From positions 1 to 29,968 of the forward strand of contig JAPJOH010000027.1 of the NCBI GenBank assembly GCA_030826265.1: a stretch of 29,968 bases of DNA, given 5' to 3'. The notes under the pieces are model-generated. The model saw only the letters and a program-made list of their open reading frames with translations, did not search any database and was not told the DNA's origin. The translations under genes and the position numbers were made by a program. Source of the stretch: Collinsella aerofaciens. Lineage in GTDB: Bacteria; Actinomycetota; Coriobacteriia; Coriobacteriales; Coriobacteriaceae. Positions 10,236 through 18,130 of this stretch are shown one piece after another (the stretch's first letter is position 1; each line of letters opens with the position of its first letter).

Positions 10236-11475
10236 CACGCCTAAGTGGCAAGCACAAACAGTTGGGCCCGCCAAAGCCGTTTGTCAGCTCGTGTATGGAA
10301 ATGGGAACAAGATCGATTCCGGCCTGTTCAAGAGCAGCGTTCGTCGCTTGATTCTCTTCATAGACACAGACTTTGCCCGGTCGGAGGCACAGCACACTGG
10401 CTGCGTTATTCGTGCACTCTTTTTCTGCCAAATTGGGATTAGATCCACCGCAGGGAATAAAACGAAGTTCGGGTATGCCGAGCGCGGCGGCCAGTGCCTC
10501 CTTGACTCCTTTTTCGACGGCGTGAATCTGGCAGAGATTCTCTGCTCGATTTCGCGTAATCTGATAAGAGCGAGATTCCGCGAGTAGCTGGGGGTCGACA
10601 ACAAAAGTATCGTAGTCGACCCGGCTTAGGTACGTATCAAGATGGATACACAGGCTCCGCTCGGGTACCTCAATTGCCCATACGGCGTCGATGCTCGAGT
10701 CGGGATTCCACAGGAGGGTACGAGCGAGCATATCGATGGCTGCAGATTCGGTTCTCTGAGAGATGCCGACTGCGACATTATGAGCATCAAGATTGATGAT
10801 ATCGCCCCCTTCAATATGGAAGGTCGAATCGTGACGATAAAACGAGGGCGTGTCCTTGAAATTGGGATGGTATTTAAAAATCGTTTGGTAGAGCGCTACT
10901 TCGCGATTGCGCTCGGGCCAATACATGTGGTTGAAGGAGATGCCGGAGCCGATGGTGCTTACCGGGTCGCGCACGAACCACATGGTGTTTAATGGACTTA
11001 CGAGCAGCTCGTCAGGAGCATAGGCCTCGCCGGTTAATTCGGCGAGTCTGTCCCCGCCGTCGAAGCAGTATGTAACTTGCCCGTGGCGGATGCCGCCAAT
11101 CGATGCCGAGACGAGCTCCTGCGCCGATCGGGTGTGTTCAAGATGCTCGCGGACTGCTTGCTGCAGCTCGGCGCCAATCGCGCCGCATTCATCGACAAAG
11201 GAATCGACAAAAGATGCTCGAGCTTCGGGGCACGAGTCAAGCGCTTCTATAAGAAGTTGGTCGAGATACAGAACCTCTACGCCTTCATGCTCGAGCACTG
11301 AGGTATAGGCATCACACTCAGCTAGGGCTCTATCCAAGTCAAATAGGCTGCTCGATGGTCTTAGGCTAAAAACTTGGCCAAAGCGGCCTTCGGGATAGTT
11401 TTGGGTTTCGATACCGGGTCGATATAAAAGGGCCTGTTTAAGCTTACCGATTTCGCTGGTGACATGAATTGGCAT
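10228..11475 (-). CDS. Divergent arginine deiminase paralogue
   Basis: At 415 residues it has ADI length and fold. ADI hydrolyses arginine to citrulline and ammonia. The catalytic residues are present: D170 in FVRDP, E222 in HIEGGD, H278 and D280 in IHLDT, and C406 in GGPNC. R189 and R241, which match the carboxylate-binding arginines of Pseudomonas ADI, are also kept. The Arg five residues before the catalytic Cys (R401 in Pseudomonas numbering, R400 in the neighbouring ArcA) is Phe401 here, in GFGGPNC instead of GRGGPRC. This may alter substrate gating or specificity. ATG 11475 gives an N-terminus (MPIHVTSEIGKLKQALLYRPG) that aligns with ArcA; a TTG at 11514 is less likely. It is transcribed away from the arc operon and coupled to the XRE regulator gene. 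It could be an ADI with altered kinetics or a related guanidino-group hydrolase. Confidence 0.88.
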   Translation of the reverse strand: MPIHVTSEIGKLKQALLYRPGIETQNYPEGRFGQVFSLRPSSSLFDLDRALAECDAYTSVLEHEGVEVLYLDQLLIEALDSCPEARASFVDSFVDECGAIGAELQQAVREHLEHTRSAQELVSASIGGIRHGQVTYCFDGGDRLAELTGEAYAPDELLVSPLNTMWFVRDPVSTIGSGISFNHMYWPERNREVALYQTIFKYHPNFKDTPSFYRHDSTFHIEGGDIINLDAHNVAVGISQRTESAAIDMLARTLLWNPDSSIDAVWAIEVPERSLCIHLDTYLSRVDYDTFVVDPQLLAESRSYQITRNRAENLCQIHAVEKGVKEALAAALGIPELRFIPCGGSNPNLAEKECTNNAASVLCLRPGKVCVYEENQATNAALEQAGIDLVPISIHELTNGFGGPNCLCLPLRRDE

Positions 11476-11771
11476 TAGAACGCTCGCTTTAATTCGGATG
11501 ATGACTGATGTCAATTATCGTTCTGCTGGGAGAAGTTTAAGTGAGTATGTTGTGGGTATCGGTGGACGGCTTAAGCTCTTGATTGAAAGTCACCAATTGA
11601 TAAAAAATATCAATTTAGTTCGATAATTGAGCTTATATATCAACTAAAGCCCGTCTGCCTTTTAATACTATCCATTCGCATAAATATCTAATGTCAACTG
11701 GCGTGAAAACCGAATAATAAGGTTGCCGGCGAAAAGCTCGTATCGAAAACCTGCAAACTAAAGGAGGCATA
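11476..11771. promoter_or_regulatory. Divergent control region of the ADI paralogue and arcDABC operon
   Basis: This 296-bp AT-rich gap separates two leftward genes from the rightward arc operon. AATTGATA and TATCAATT form a palindrome with an A5 spacer at 11595-11615. TCAATTATCG at 11511-11520 and its exact inverse CGATAATTGA at 11621-11630 form a second pair about 100 bases apart. These TTGA-type boxes are plausible binding sites for an ArgR-, CRP/FNR- or XRE-type regulator. The arcD ribosome site AAAGGAGG lies at the right end. No clear -35/-10 pair could be fixed. Confidence 0.6.
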
Positions 11772-13208
11772 ATGGCCGAAGTGCAAAAGAAACGTGGGCT
11801 ACGAATTCCGCACGTCTACACCATTATCTTCATTCTCATGGTGTTGACCGCAGCTCTTACGTGGATCGTTCCCTCCGGCTCGTTTGAGAGGCAGGAGCTC
11901 AACGGACGCGAGGTCACTGTTGCTGGAACATATGAGTCCGTTGAAAAGGTCTATGCGGACGAAGACGGCGCTGAGGTTGACCTGAAGCAAGGCCTGTTCG
12001 ATGTGCTCGAGGCTCCTGCGGTGGGAATTCAACAGGCAGTTGAGGTCGTTGCCTTTATTCTGATTGTCGGCGGATCCTTTCAGGTCATTACTGCCACTGG
12101 AGCTATCACCAGCGGCGTGGCGCGCATCGTTAAGAAGTTCAAGAGTAAAGACATCCTGATTATTCCGATTTTGATGGCGGTTTTTGCGCTGGGCGGTAGC
12201 ACGTTCGGCATGGCGGAGGAGACCCTTCCATTTTTTGCCATCTTGCTGCCGATTGTTATGGCTATGGGATATGACTCCATTACGGCCTTTATGATCGTGT
12301 TCGTTGGCGCCCGTATTGGCTATATCGCATCGACGGTCAACCCCTTCAATGTTTTGATTGCTCAGGGAATTCTGAATATCCAGGGCAATCCCCAGCTCTG
12401 GCTTCGCGTTGTTGCCCTTGTTGTGCTGACCGCCATCGCTATTGCCTGGGTCGTGTTGTACGCTCGAAGGGTGAAGAAGAACCCCGAGTCCTCGATTGCT
12501 TACGCTGATGATATCGAGAAGCGCAAAGAGCATGCATCAAATGACGAGCTGCTCGAAGCCGATTTCACCGGGCGCCAGAAGGCCGTAATCATCGTATTCG
12601 TGCTCGGAATCGTCGCCATTGTCTGGGGTCTTGTCACCCAGGGCTGGTATATGAACGAGATCTCTGCAGTCTTTATGGCTATGGCGCTTCTGTCTGGCAT
12701 CGTATCGGGCATGAGCGAGAAGGAGATTGCTACAGAGTTTGTTAAGGGTTTGGGCGACTTTGTTTTCTCTGCGGTCGTGGTCGGTCTTGCTCGAGGCATT
12801 TTGGTTATCGCCAACGATGGCTTGATTATCGATACGGTCCTAAACGCTCTTGCGACTGGCCTTGCCGGAATCCCCCCTGTTCTCTTTACCAGCATTTTGT
12901 ATGTCGTTGACAACTTGCTTTCGATTCTGGTTCCCAGCTCTTCGGGCATCGCGGCGCTCACCATCCCCATCTTTGGGCCTCTGGTTGAGCTCATGGGGCT
13001 AAATCCAGAAGCTGCGGTCACTGGCCTTTCGATGGGATCTGCAGCGATGTCGCTGATTTCCCCCACCAGCGCAATGCTTGTCGCCGGTCTTGGTGTTTGC
13101 AAGATCTCTCTTGGCCAGTGGTGGCGAGTTTCCTGGAAGTTCTTCCTTGTGGTCAGTGCGGTCTGTCTCGTATTTACCGCGGTATCCGGTCTGCTTCCGA
13201 TTGTCTAG
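11772..13208 (+). CDS. arcD: YfcC-family arginine/ornithine antiporter, ArcD-like
   Basis: This 478-residue protein has a hydrophobic profile of about 11-13 membrane helices and belongs to the YfcC/DcuC-type ion transporter superfamily. It starts RIPHVYTIIFILMVLTAALTWIVPSG, typical of YfcC, followed by an extracytoplasmic loop, and has SSSGIAALTIPIFGP and SPTSAMLVAGLG in the C-terminal half. YfcC-type proteins serve as ArcD in several ADI operons, exchanging arginine for ornithine without energy cost. Its place as first gene of arcD-arcA-arcB-arcC supports that role. AAAGGAGG lies upstream at ideal spacing. The substrate is inferred from context; sequence alone only supports a basic amino acid or carboxylate carrier. 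Confidence 0.85.
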   Translation: MAEVQKKRGLRIPHVYTIIFILMVLTAALTWIVPSGSFERQELNGREVTVAGTYESVEKVYADEDGAEVDLKQGLFDVLEAPAVGIQQAVEVVAFILIVGGSFQVITATGAITSGVARIVKKFKSKDILIIPILMAVFALGGSTFGMAEETLPFFAILLPIVMAMGYDSITAFMIVFVGARIGYIASTVNPFNVLIAQGILNIQGNPQLWLRVVALVVLTAIAIAWVVLYARRVKKNPESSIAYADDIEKRKEHASNDELLEADFTGRQKAVIIVFVLGIVAIVWGLVTQGWYMNEISAVFMAMALLSGIVSGMSEKEIATEFVKGLGDFVFSAVVVGLARGILVIANDGLIIDTVLNALATGLAGIPPVLFTSILYVVDNLLSILVPSSSGIAALTIPIFGPLVELMGLNPEAAVTGLSMGSAAMSLISPTSAMLVAGLGVCKISLGQWWRVSWKFFLVVSAVCLVFTAVSGLLPIV

Positions 13209-13273
13209 CAAACGAAACGACAACTTTGTAAGCCATTGCAATAACTATTGAGCTCTAATCCCAGAAAGGAACG

Positions 13274-14521
13274 ATGATGAGCAAAGGTCTGAACGTTCAT
13301 AGCGAAATTGGTGCCCTCAAGAAGGTATGCGTGCACCGACCGGGCTTGGACCTGGTAAACATGAAGGCGGAGGATTTTGAGCGCGCCTGGATTCATGACG
13401 CGTTTTATCTCGAGTATGCTCAGCGAGAGCATGACGAGTTTACTAATCTTCTTCGCGGTGCTGGCGCCGAGGTTGTTTATATGGAGGACTTGCTTGCCGA
13501 GACTTTCGATCAGGTTGAGGGTTCTCGTGCCGAGTTTATGAGCAAGTTCGTTCCCGAGGCAAAGATCGAGAACCTGGCGCTTCGTCAGGCAGTCGTGGAG
13601 AAGCTCGACTCCATCAAGGACAACAAAGAGTTTGTTCTTACCGCTATGGGCGGCCTCTACGTACGTGATCTTGAGATTCCGCATGTGAGCGGTTCCCTTG
13701 CGAGCATGGATAGCGACGAGCTGAAGCCAGACGAAATGGTCTTGTTCCCGATGCCCGCCTCCTACTTCTCGCGTGATCCGATCGCTGTGGTCGGCAAGGG
13801 CGCGATGATGAACCGCATGTACTGGCATCAGCGCAACCGTGAGGTCGTATTCTATGAGACGATCATGCGTCACCATCCTGATTATGCTGGGGCTCCGCTT
13901 TGGTACGACCACAATAGCGACTGGCATATCGAAGGCGGCGACGTTCTGAACATTAACGCCACCACGCTTGCAATCGGTATTTCCGAGCGCACCCAGACCG
14001 CAGCCATCGACCAGCTTGCCAAGAATCTGTTCTGGGGCACGGGAGAGTCCGAGATCGAGCAGGTATTTGCCATCAAGATCCCCCACGGTTATGCCTATAT
14101 GCATCTTGATACGGTTTGTACTCAGGTTGATTACGATAAGTTTACCGTCTACCCCGGTATCTACGAGACGCTTCGTGCCTATCGACTCACCAAGGGCGAT
14201 TCGGATGGCGAGGTCTTTATCGAGGAGATCGAGGGAACGATTCAGCAGATTCTTGAAATGGCAACCGGTATCGACCATATCACGATGATCGAATGCGGTG
14301 CCGGCGATCCGATCGAGGCATCCCGTGAGCAGTGGAACGATGGTTCCAACACGCTTGCTGTTGCGCCGGGTAAGGTGTGCGTCTATGAGCGCAACGTTGT
14401 TACCAATGATGCGCTTTATAAGGCGGGCGTTGAGCTGCTGGTTGCTCCTTCCGAAGAGCTGTCTCGTGGTCGTGGTGGCCCGCGCTGCATGACCATGCCG
14501 TTCTGGCGCGAAGAGATTTAA
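13274..14521 (+). CDS. arcA: Arginine deiminase
   Basis: The 415-residue enzyme converts arginine to citrulline and ammonia, the first step of the ADI pathway. The active-site set is complete: D168 in FSRDP, R187, E220 in HIEGGD, R239, H277 and D279 in MHLDT, R400 and catalytic C405 in GRGGPRCM. AAAGGA precedes two adjacent ATG codons (13274 and 13277); the second has slightly better spacing, so the true start may be one residue later. It follows arcD by 65 bases and precedes arcB by 85 bases. It is clearly homologous to, but much diverged from, the paralogue at 10228-11475, so the two are not a recent duplication. Confidence 0.96.
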   Translation: MMSKGLNVHSEIGALKKVCVHRPGLDLVNMKAEDFERAWIHDAFYLEYAQREHDEFTNLLRGAGAEVVYMEDLLAETFDQVEGSRAEFMSKFVPEAKIENLALRQAVVEKLDSIKDNKEFVLTAMGGLYVRDLEIPHVSGSLASMDSDELKPDEMVLFPMPASYFSRDPIAVVGKGAMMNRMYWHQRNREVVFYETIMRHHPDYAGAPLWYDHNSDWHIEGGDVLNINATTLAIGISERTQTAAIDQLAKNLFWGTGESEIEQVFAIKIPHGYAYMHLDTVCTQVDYDKFTVYPGIYETLRAYRLTKGDSDGEVFIEEIEGTIQQILEMATGIDHITMIECGAGDPIEASREQWNDGSNTLAVAPGKVCVYERNVVTNDALYKAGVELLVAPSEELSRGRGGPRCMTMPFWREEI

Positions 14522-14540
14522 TTCCGTTCTGGCCCGAGAT

Positions 14541-14570
14541 GCGCGGATGCGCGTTCTTCGCGTGCCGCGC
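14541..14570 (+). promoter_or_regulatory. Intercistronic hairpin between arcA and arcB
   Basis: GCGCGG (14541-14546) pairs with CCGCGC (14565-14570), with a further CGCG stem inside. There is no T-run, so it is more likely an RNA-stability or processing element than a terminator. It lies 20 bases after the arcA stop. Confidence 0.4.
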
Positions 14571-14606
14571 ACTCATCAATTAGGTAAATAATGAAAGGAA
14601 CCTATC

Positions 14607-15614
14607 ATGGCACTGAATCTTTCTGGTCGTAGTTTTCTGACCCTGCTCGATTTCACTACCGAGGAGATCGAGTATATGCTCGAGCTTTCGAGGGACTTTA
14701 AGAATCTCAAGCGCATGGGCGCTCCCCATCGTTATCTTGAGGGCAAGAACATCGTTCTGCTGTTTGAAAAGACTTCGACGCGTACGCGCTGCGCTTTCGA
14801 GGTGGGCGGTATGGATCTCGGCTTAGGTGTAACCTACCTTGATCCCGGTTCGTCGCAGATGGGCAAAAAGGAGTCCATTGAGGATACCGCCCGCGTGCTT
14901 GGTCGCATGTACGACGGTATCGAGTATCGTGGCTCTGACCAGTCCATTGTTGAGGAGCTTGCCGATAAAGCCGGCGTTCCCGTGTGGAATGGTCTCACCA
15001 ATGAGTATCACCCGACCCAGGCTTTGGCGGATATCCTTACGATGCGCGAGGAATTCGGTGACACGCGTGGCCTCAAGCTGACCTATCTCGGCAAGGAGCA
15101 GGGCAATGTAAGCGATTCCCTCATGGTGATCTGCGCCAAGCTCGGCATCAACTTCTGCTCTTGTGGGCCGAAGGGCGACGTTGAGGGCGCTACCCACTTT
15201 GATCCCGAGCTGCTTGAGACTTGCCAGAAGATCGCCGAGGAAAATGGCTGCACCATTCAGCTTACTGACAACATCGATGAAGGCGTAAAGGATGCCGACG
15301 TTATTTACACCGATGTCTGGGTTGGCATGGGCCAGGCTGAGGAGCTCTGGAAGAGCCGTATCAAGCTGCTCTCCCCGTACCGCGTAACCTCGGAGGTTAT
15401 GGCGAAGGCAAACCCCAACGCTATCTTCATGCATTGCCTCCCGAGCTTCCACGATACCAAGACCACCATCGGAGCGGAAATCGCGGAGAAGTTCGGCGTA
15501 ACCGAGATGGAGGTCACCGACGAGGTCTTCGAGTCCGATAAGTCTCGCGTCTTCCAAGAGGCAGAGAACCGCATGCATACCATTAAAGCCGTGATGTACG
15601 CTACTCTTCGATAA
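14607..15614 (+). CDS. arcB: Ornithine carbamoyltransferase (catabolic)
   Basis: The 335-residue enzyme splits citrulline with phosphate into ornithine and carbamoyl phosphate in the ADI direction. Carbamoyl-phosphate motifs are present: KTSTRTR at 55-61, HPTQ at 135-138 and HCLPSFHD from 276. Two ornithine-side motifs depart from the usual pattern: GKEQGNVSDSLM (residues 162-173) where OTCs usually have GD-x-x-NN, and DVWVGMG where DVWVSMG is usual. The context argues strongly for OTC, but the substrate pocket may be unusual. Its start follows AAAGGAA, and arcC copy 2 begins 10 bases after its stop. Confidence 0.92.
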   Translation: MALNLSGRSFLTLLDFTTEEIEYMLELSRDFKNLKRMGAPHRYLEGKNIVLLFEKTSTRTRCAFEVGGMDLGLGVTYLDPGSSQMGKKESIEDTARVLGRMYDGIEYRGSDQSIVEELADKAGVPVWNGLTNEYHPTQALADILTMREEFGDTRGLKLTYLGKEQGNVSDSLMVICAKLGINFCSCGPKGDVEGATHFDPELLETCQKIAEENGCTIQLTDNIDEGVKDADVIYTDVWVGMGQAEELWKSRIKLLSPYRVTSEVMAKANPNAIFMHCLPSFHDTKTTIGAEIAEKFGVTEMEVTDEVFESDKSRVFQEAENRMHTIKAVMYATLR

Positions 15615-15624
15615 GGAGGCACGC

Positions 15625-16587
15625 ATGTCCAAACCCTACGGTAAGCCCGATCGTATTGTCGTCGCCCTTGGCGGCAACGCCCTCGGCAACAACCCCGTCG
15701 AGCAGATCGAGGCCGTGAGCAACACCGCCCACGCTCTCCTCGGCCTCATCGAGCAGGGCAACGAGATCATCATCACCCACGGCAACGGCCCGCAGGTCGG
15801 CATGATCCAGAACGCCTTCGCCGCCGCCCACGACGCCATCGGCACCCCCGAGATGCCGCTGCCCGAGTGCGGCGCCATGTCCCAGGGCTACATCGGCTAT
15901 CACCTGCAGCAGGGCATCGGCCGCGAGATGCACAAGCGCTATAAGCGCTGGCACGCCGCCACCGTCGTCACCCAGATCGAGTGCGACCCGGATGATCCCG
16001 CGTTCAAGAACCCGACCAAGCCGATCGGCCCCTTCTACACCGAGGAGCAGGCCAAGGAGTTCATGGCCGAGGATCCCTCCAAGGTCTTCGTCGAGGATTC
16101 CGGCCGCGGCTGGCGTCGCGTCGTCGCTTCCCCCGATCCCAAGAAGATCGTCGAGGCTGACTCCATCCTCAACCTGCTCGACAACGAGTTCATCGTCATC
16201 GCCTGCGGTGGCGGCGGCATCCCCGTCGTCCGCGACTACGAGAACAAGGGCTGCTACAAGGGCGTTCCCGCCGTCATCGACAAGGACCTGGGCGGCGAGC
16301 TGCTGGCCGAGGACTGCGACGCCGACGTCCTGTTCCTGCTGACCGCCGTCGAGCACGTCGCCATCAACTTCGGCAAGCCCAACCAGGAGGAGCTCGAGGA
16401 CATCACCGCCGACGAGGCCGAGCGCCTGGCCGACGAGGGCCAGTTCGGCAAGGGCTCCATGGAGCCCAAGGTCCGCGCCGCCATCAAGTTCGCGCGTTCC
16501 CGCAAGGGCCGCACCTGCATCATCGGCGCCCTGGACAAGGCCGCCGAGACCATGGCCGGCCTCTCCGGTACCCGAATCCACGAGTAG
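15625..16587 (+). CDS. arcC: Carbamate kinase, copy 2 (arc operon)
   Basis: This is the last gene of the arcDABC operon, 320 residues, starting 10 bases after arcB with GGAGG as its ribosome site. It makes ATP from the carbamoyl phosphate released by ArcB. The protein matches copy 1 except at the first few codons (MSKPYGK against MSKPLGK). Its C-biased codons match copy 1 and nifJ, not the more mixed codons of arcA and arcB next to it. This suggests the operon copy was overwritten by, or replaced with, the stand-alone copy through gene conversion or recent duplication. Confidence 0.96.
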   Translation: MSKPYGKPDRIVVALGGNALGNNPVEQIEAVSNTAHALLGLIEQGNEIIITHGNGPQVGMIQNAFAAAHDAIGTPEMPLPECGAMSQGYIGYHLQQGIGREMHKRYKRWHAATVVTQIECDPDDPAFKNPTKPIGPFYTEEQAKEFMAEDPSKVFVEDSGRGWRRVVASPDPKKIVEADSILNLLDNEFIVIACGGGGIPVVRDYENKGCYKGVPAVIDKDLGGELLAEDCDADVLFLLTAVEHVAINFGKPNQEELEDITADEAERLADEGQFGKGSMEPKVRAAIKFARSRKGRTCIIGALDKAAETMAGLSGTRIHE

Positions 16588-16735
16588 TCTCCACTCCGTT
16601 GCCTCTCTCGTGGGCGCCGGGCAAGGCGCCCGCAAACTAGCCTCTCTTCATGAGCCCCGCAGTCCGCTCCGACTGCGGGGCTTTTGTTTCAACCCGGCGC
16701 TTAGGTATTCACCTAGTCATTGGGACGTTCTTAAA
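15643..16735. repeat. 1.09-kb direct repeat, copy 2 (arcC plus terminator)
   Basis: This matches 8420-9512 with no difference that I can see. The two copies are in the same orientation, 7.2 kb apart. Recombination between them would delete the XRE regulator, the ADI paralogue, arcD, arcA and arcB, leaving a single arcC. Confidence 0.9.
16653..16688 (+). terminator. Terminator of the arcDABC operon
   Basis: This is identical to the copy 1 terminator: a 12-bp perfect stem (AGCCCCGCAGTC and its complement), a 6-base loop and then TTTGTTT. Confidence 0.92.
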
Positions 16736-16742
16736 CGACTAG
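16713..16742. repeat. Palindromic 30-nt repeat unit, copy 2
   Basis: This is the same unit as at 9490-9519 with one T-to-C change (AACGACTAG right arm), still pairing through a G-U wobble. It straddles the right end of the 1.09-kb repeat. Confidence 0.8.
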
Positions 16743-16747
16743 GAGAA

Positions 16748-16778
16748 GTAGTCATTGGGGACGTTCTTAAACGACTAG
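16748..16778. repeat. Palindromic repeat unit, copy 3 (tandem)
   Basis: A third unit, GTAGTCATTGGGG followed by ACGTTCTTAAACGACTAG, begins 5 bases after copy 2. Its right end supplies the stop codon (TAG on the minus strand, 16777-16775) of the leftward peptidase gene. Confidence 0.75.
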
Positions 16779-17776
16779 TAGTAAGCCCACATGGCTTCGA
16801 CTTCGTTGAGGACCTCTACGACGCCCCAGCGGCGGGCGCTGCGGCTGGCCGAGTTGGGGTCGTAGACGCCAATCTGGTTGGCATCGTCGATGCCGTAGAG
16901 CACGATGTAGTGGCCTACGTTGGTAAATATACCGGGGCGCACTGCGGCGATGACGGGCGCACCCGAGCGAAGTGCTTGGGTAATCGATTCGCGATCGTTA
17001 TAGAGCTGTGTTCCGTTGAGCCCCAGCTGCCACGCACCGCCTGTCATAAACGACCACTCGGTGGCACCAGTGGGGGCGTAGTTGCCGGCTTCGGCCAGTG
17101 TGCATATATCGACCGGCGTCTTATCGGTGTGGCCGGTCTTAAAGATATAGACCATGGTGAGGCAGGTGGGACCGCAAGCGTTTTCGCGAATAGTGCCGCC
17201 GGCATAGGGCAGCTCCGACCATGCGGGGTCAATTTGGTAGATGTGGGGCATGGTGCCGGCCTGCCATTGCGAGCGTGGGGTCGAGAACGCAAAGGAGTAA
17301 CCGGGCGCGACGGGAGCTTTAAGCAGCTTGTCCTCGGCAGTGGGCTCAAGACCGGCTGATCCGTGGGAGATACAGGATCCCAAAAACACAAAGACGAGGC
17401 AGGCGGCGATGGAGCAAAGCGCAAGGCGTAGGCGGCGGGCCGGAAGCGCGTGGCTTGTGGTGTGCGACGCGGGGTGAGGGGCGGAATTGCCTCGATCGCG
17501 TTGAGGTCGCGAAAAGGAGCGCTTGACGTAGTAGTCGGTCTTACGACGATCGTAGCGGCGTGGCTGCGATGTGTCGGTCTGGCGTTGGCGTGTGCTCGTG
17601 CTCACACGGTCTGACTGCTGCACGGTACGGCTTTGTTGTCGCGAAGAAGCCCCGAGCTGCTCTTGGGGGCGCTGCGGGTTGTCGTTGTCGGAGGTGATTC
17701 TGGGCGTTGGCGTGGTGCGGCCGGCAAGGCGCACGCTTTGTGGCCGTTGGTCGCCGTCATTGTATCCGTATGCCAT
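16775..17776 (-). CDS. Membrane-anchored C39-like cysteine peptidase
   Basis: The 333-residue protein has a long N-terminal cytoplasmic region rich in Gln, Arg, Ser and Thr (about 1-110). One membrane span follows (about 115-137, with LALCSIAACLVFVFLGS), then an external C39-like papain-fold domain. Catalytic candidates are Q181 (IYQIDPAW), C201 (ENACGPTC), H289 (GHYIVLYG) and D306 (VYDPNS). Members of this C39_2-type group act at the cell surface on peptides or cell-wall material; the substrate is unknown. ATG 17776 has AAGGTG at good spacing, while GTG 17785 overlaps that site. It is convergent with the arc operon, and the stop lies within a repeat unit. The low-complexity cytoplasmic tail is unusual and may bind partners. 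Confidence 0.8.
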   Translation of the reverse strand: MAYGYNDGDQRPQSVRLAGRTTPTPRITSDNDNPQRPQEQLGASSRQQSRTVQQSDRVSTSTRQRQTDTSQPRRYDRRKTDYYVKRSFSRPQRDRGNSAPHPASHTTSHALPARRLRLALCSIAACLVFVFLGSCISHGSAGLEPTAEDKLLKAPVAPGYSFAFSTPRSQWQAGTMPHIYQIDPAWSELPYAGGTIRENACGPTCLTMVYIFKTGHTDKTPVDICTLAEAGNYAPTGATEWSFMTGGAWQLGLNGTQLYNDRESITQALRSGAPVIAAVRPGIFTNVGHYIVLYGIDDANQIGVYDPNSASRSARRWGVVEVLNEVEAMWAYY

Positions 17777-18130
17777 TCGAATCACCTTGCCTCATGTGTA
17801 ACTTGTCTATCCTACATAAAAAGATGCACGACACATGGGCATGTGCGCCAAAAGCCTGACAAATGGTATGAACGTTGCCGCACCGCGCGCCAAGCGTCAC
17901 GGCAGCAGGTATTCAAAAGCAGACAAGATGAAAGCGTCCAAGACGAATGACGTCTCCCGCCGTTCGTCCCAAAAACGGTGCCGCTCGTTTTGCAGTTCTG
18001 CCTTCGGTCGAGCTGCGAGCGGCGCTGCTGCGCCAAGGCCGTATCTTAAAGCCATGGAATAAAAGCGCGCGGCAAAACGGACCGCGCAAGGGGTGACGCC
18101 AAGGGCGTCAAAAAGGAAAGGAGGGGAACA
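17777..18130. other. Divergent intergenic region, peptidase and APC permease
   Basis: This gap must hold promoters for both flanking genes, but no pair of hexamers is convincing. Near the right end are two hairpins: GCGCGG/CCGCGC at about 18067-18087 and TGACGCC/GGCGTCA at about 18094-18110. They lie just upstream of the permease ribosome site AAAGGAGGGG and could form a leader. No gene is supported inside. Confidence 0.35.
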
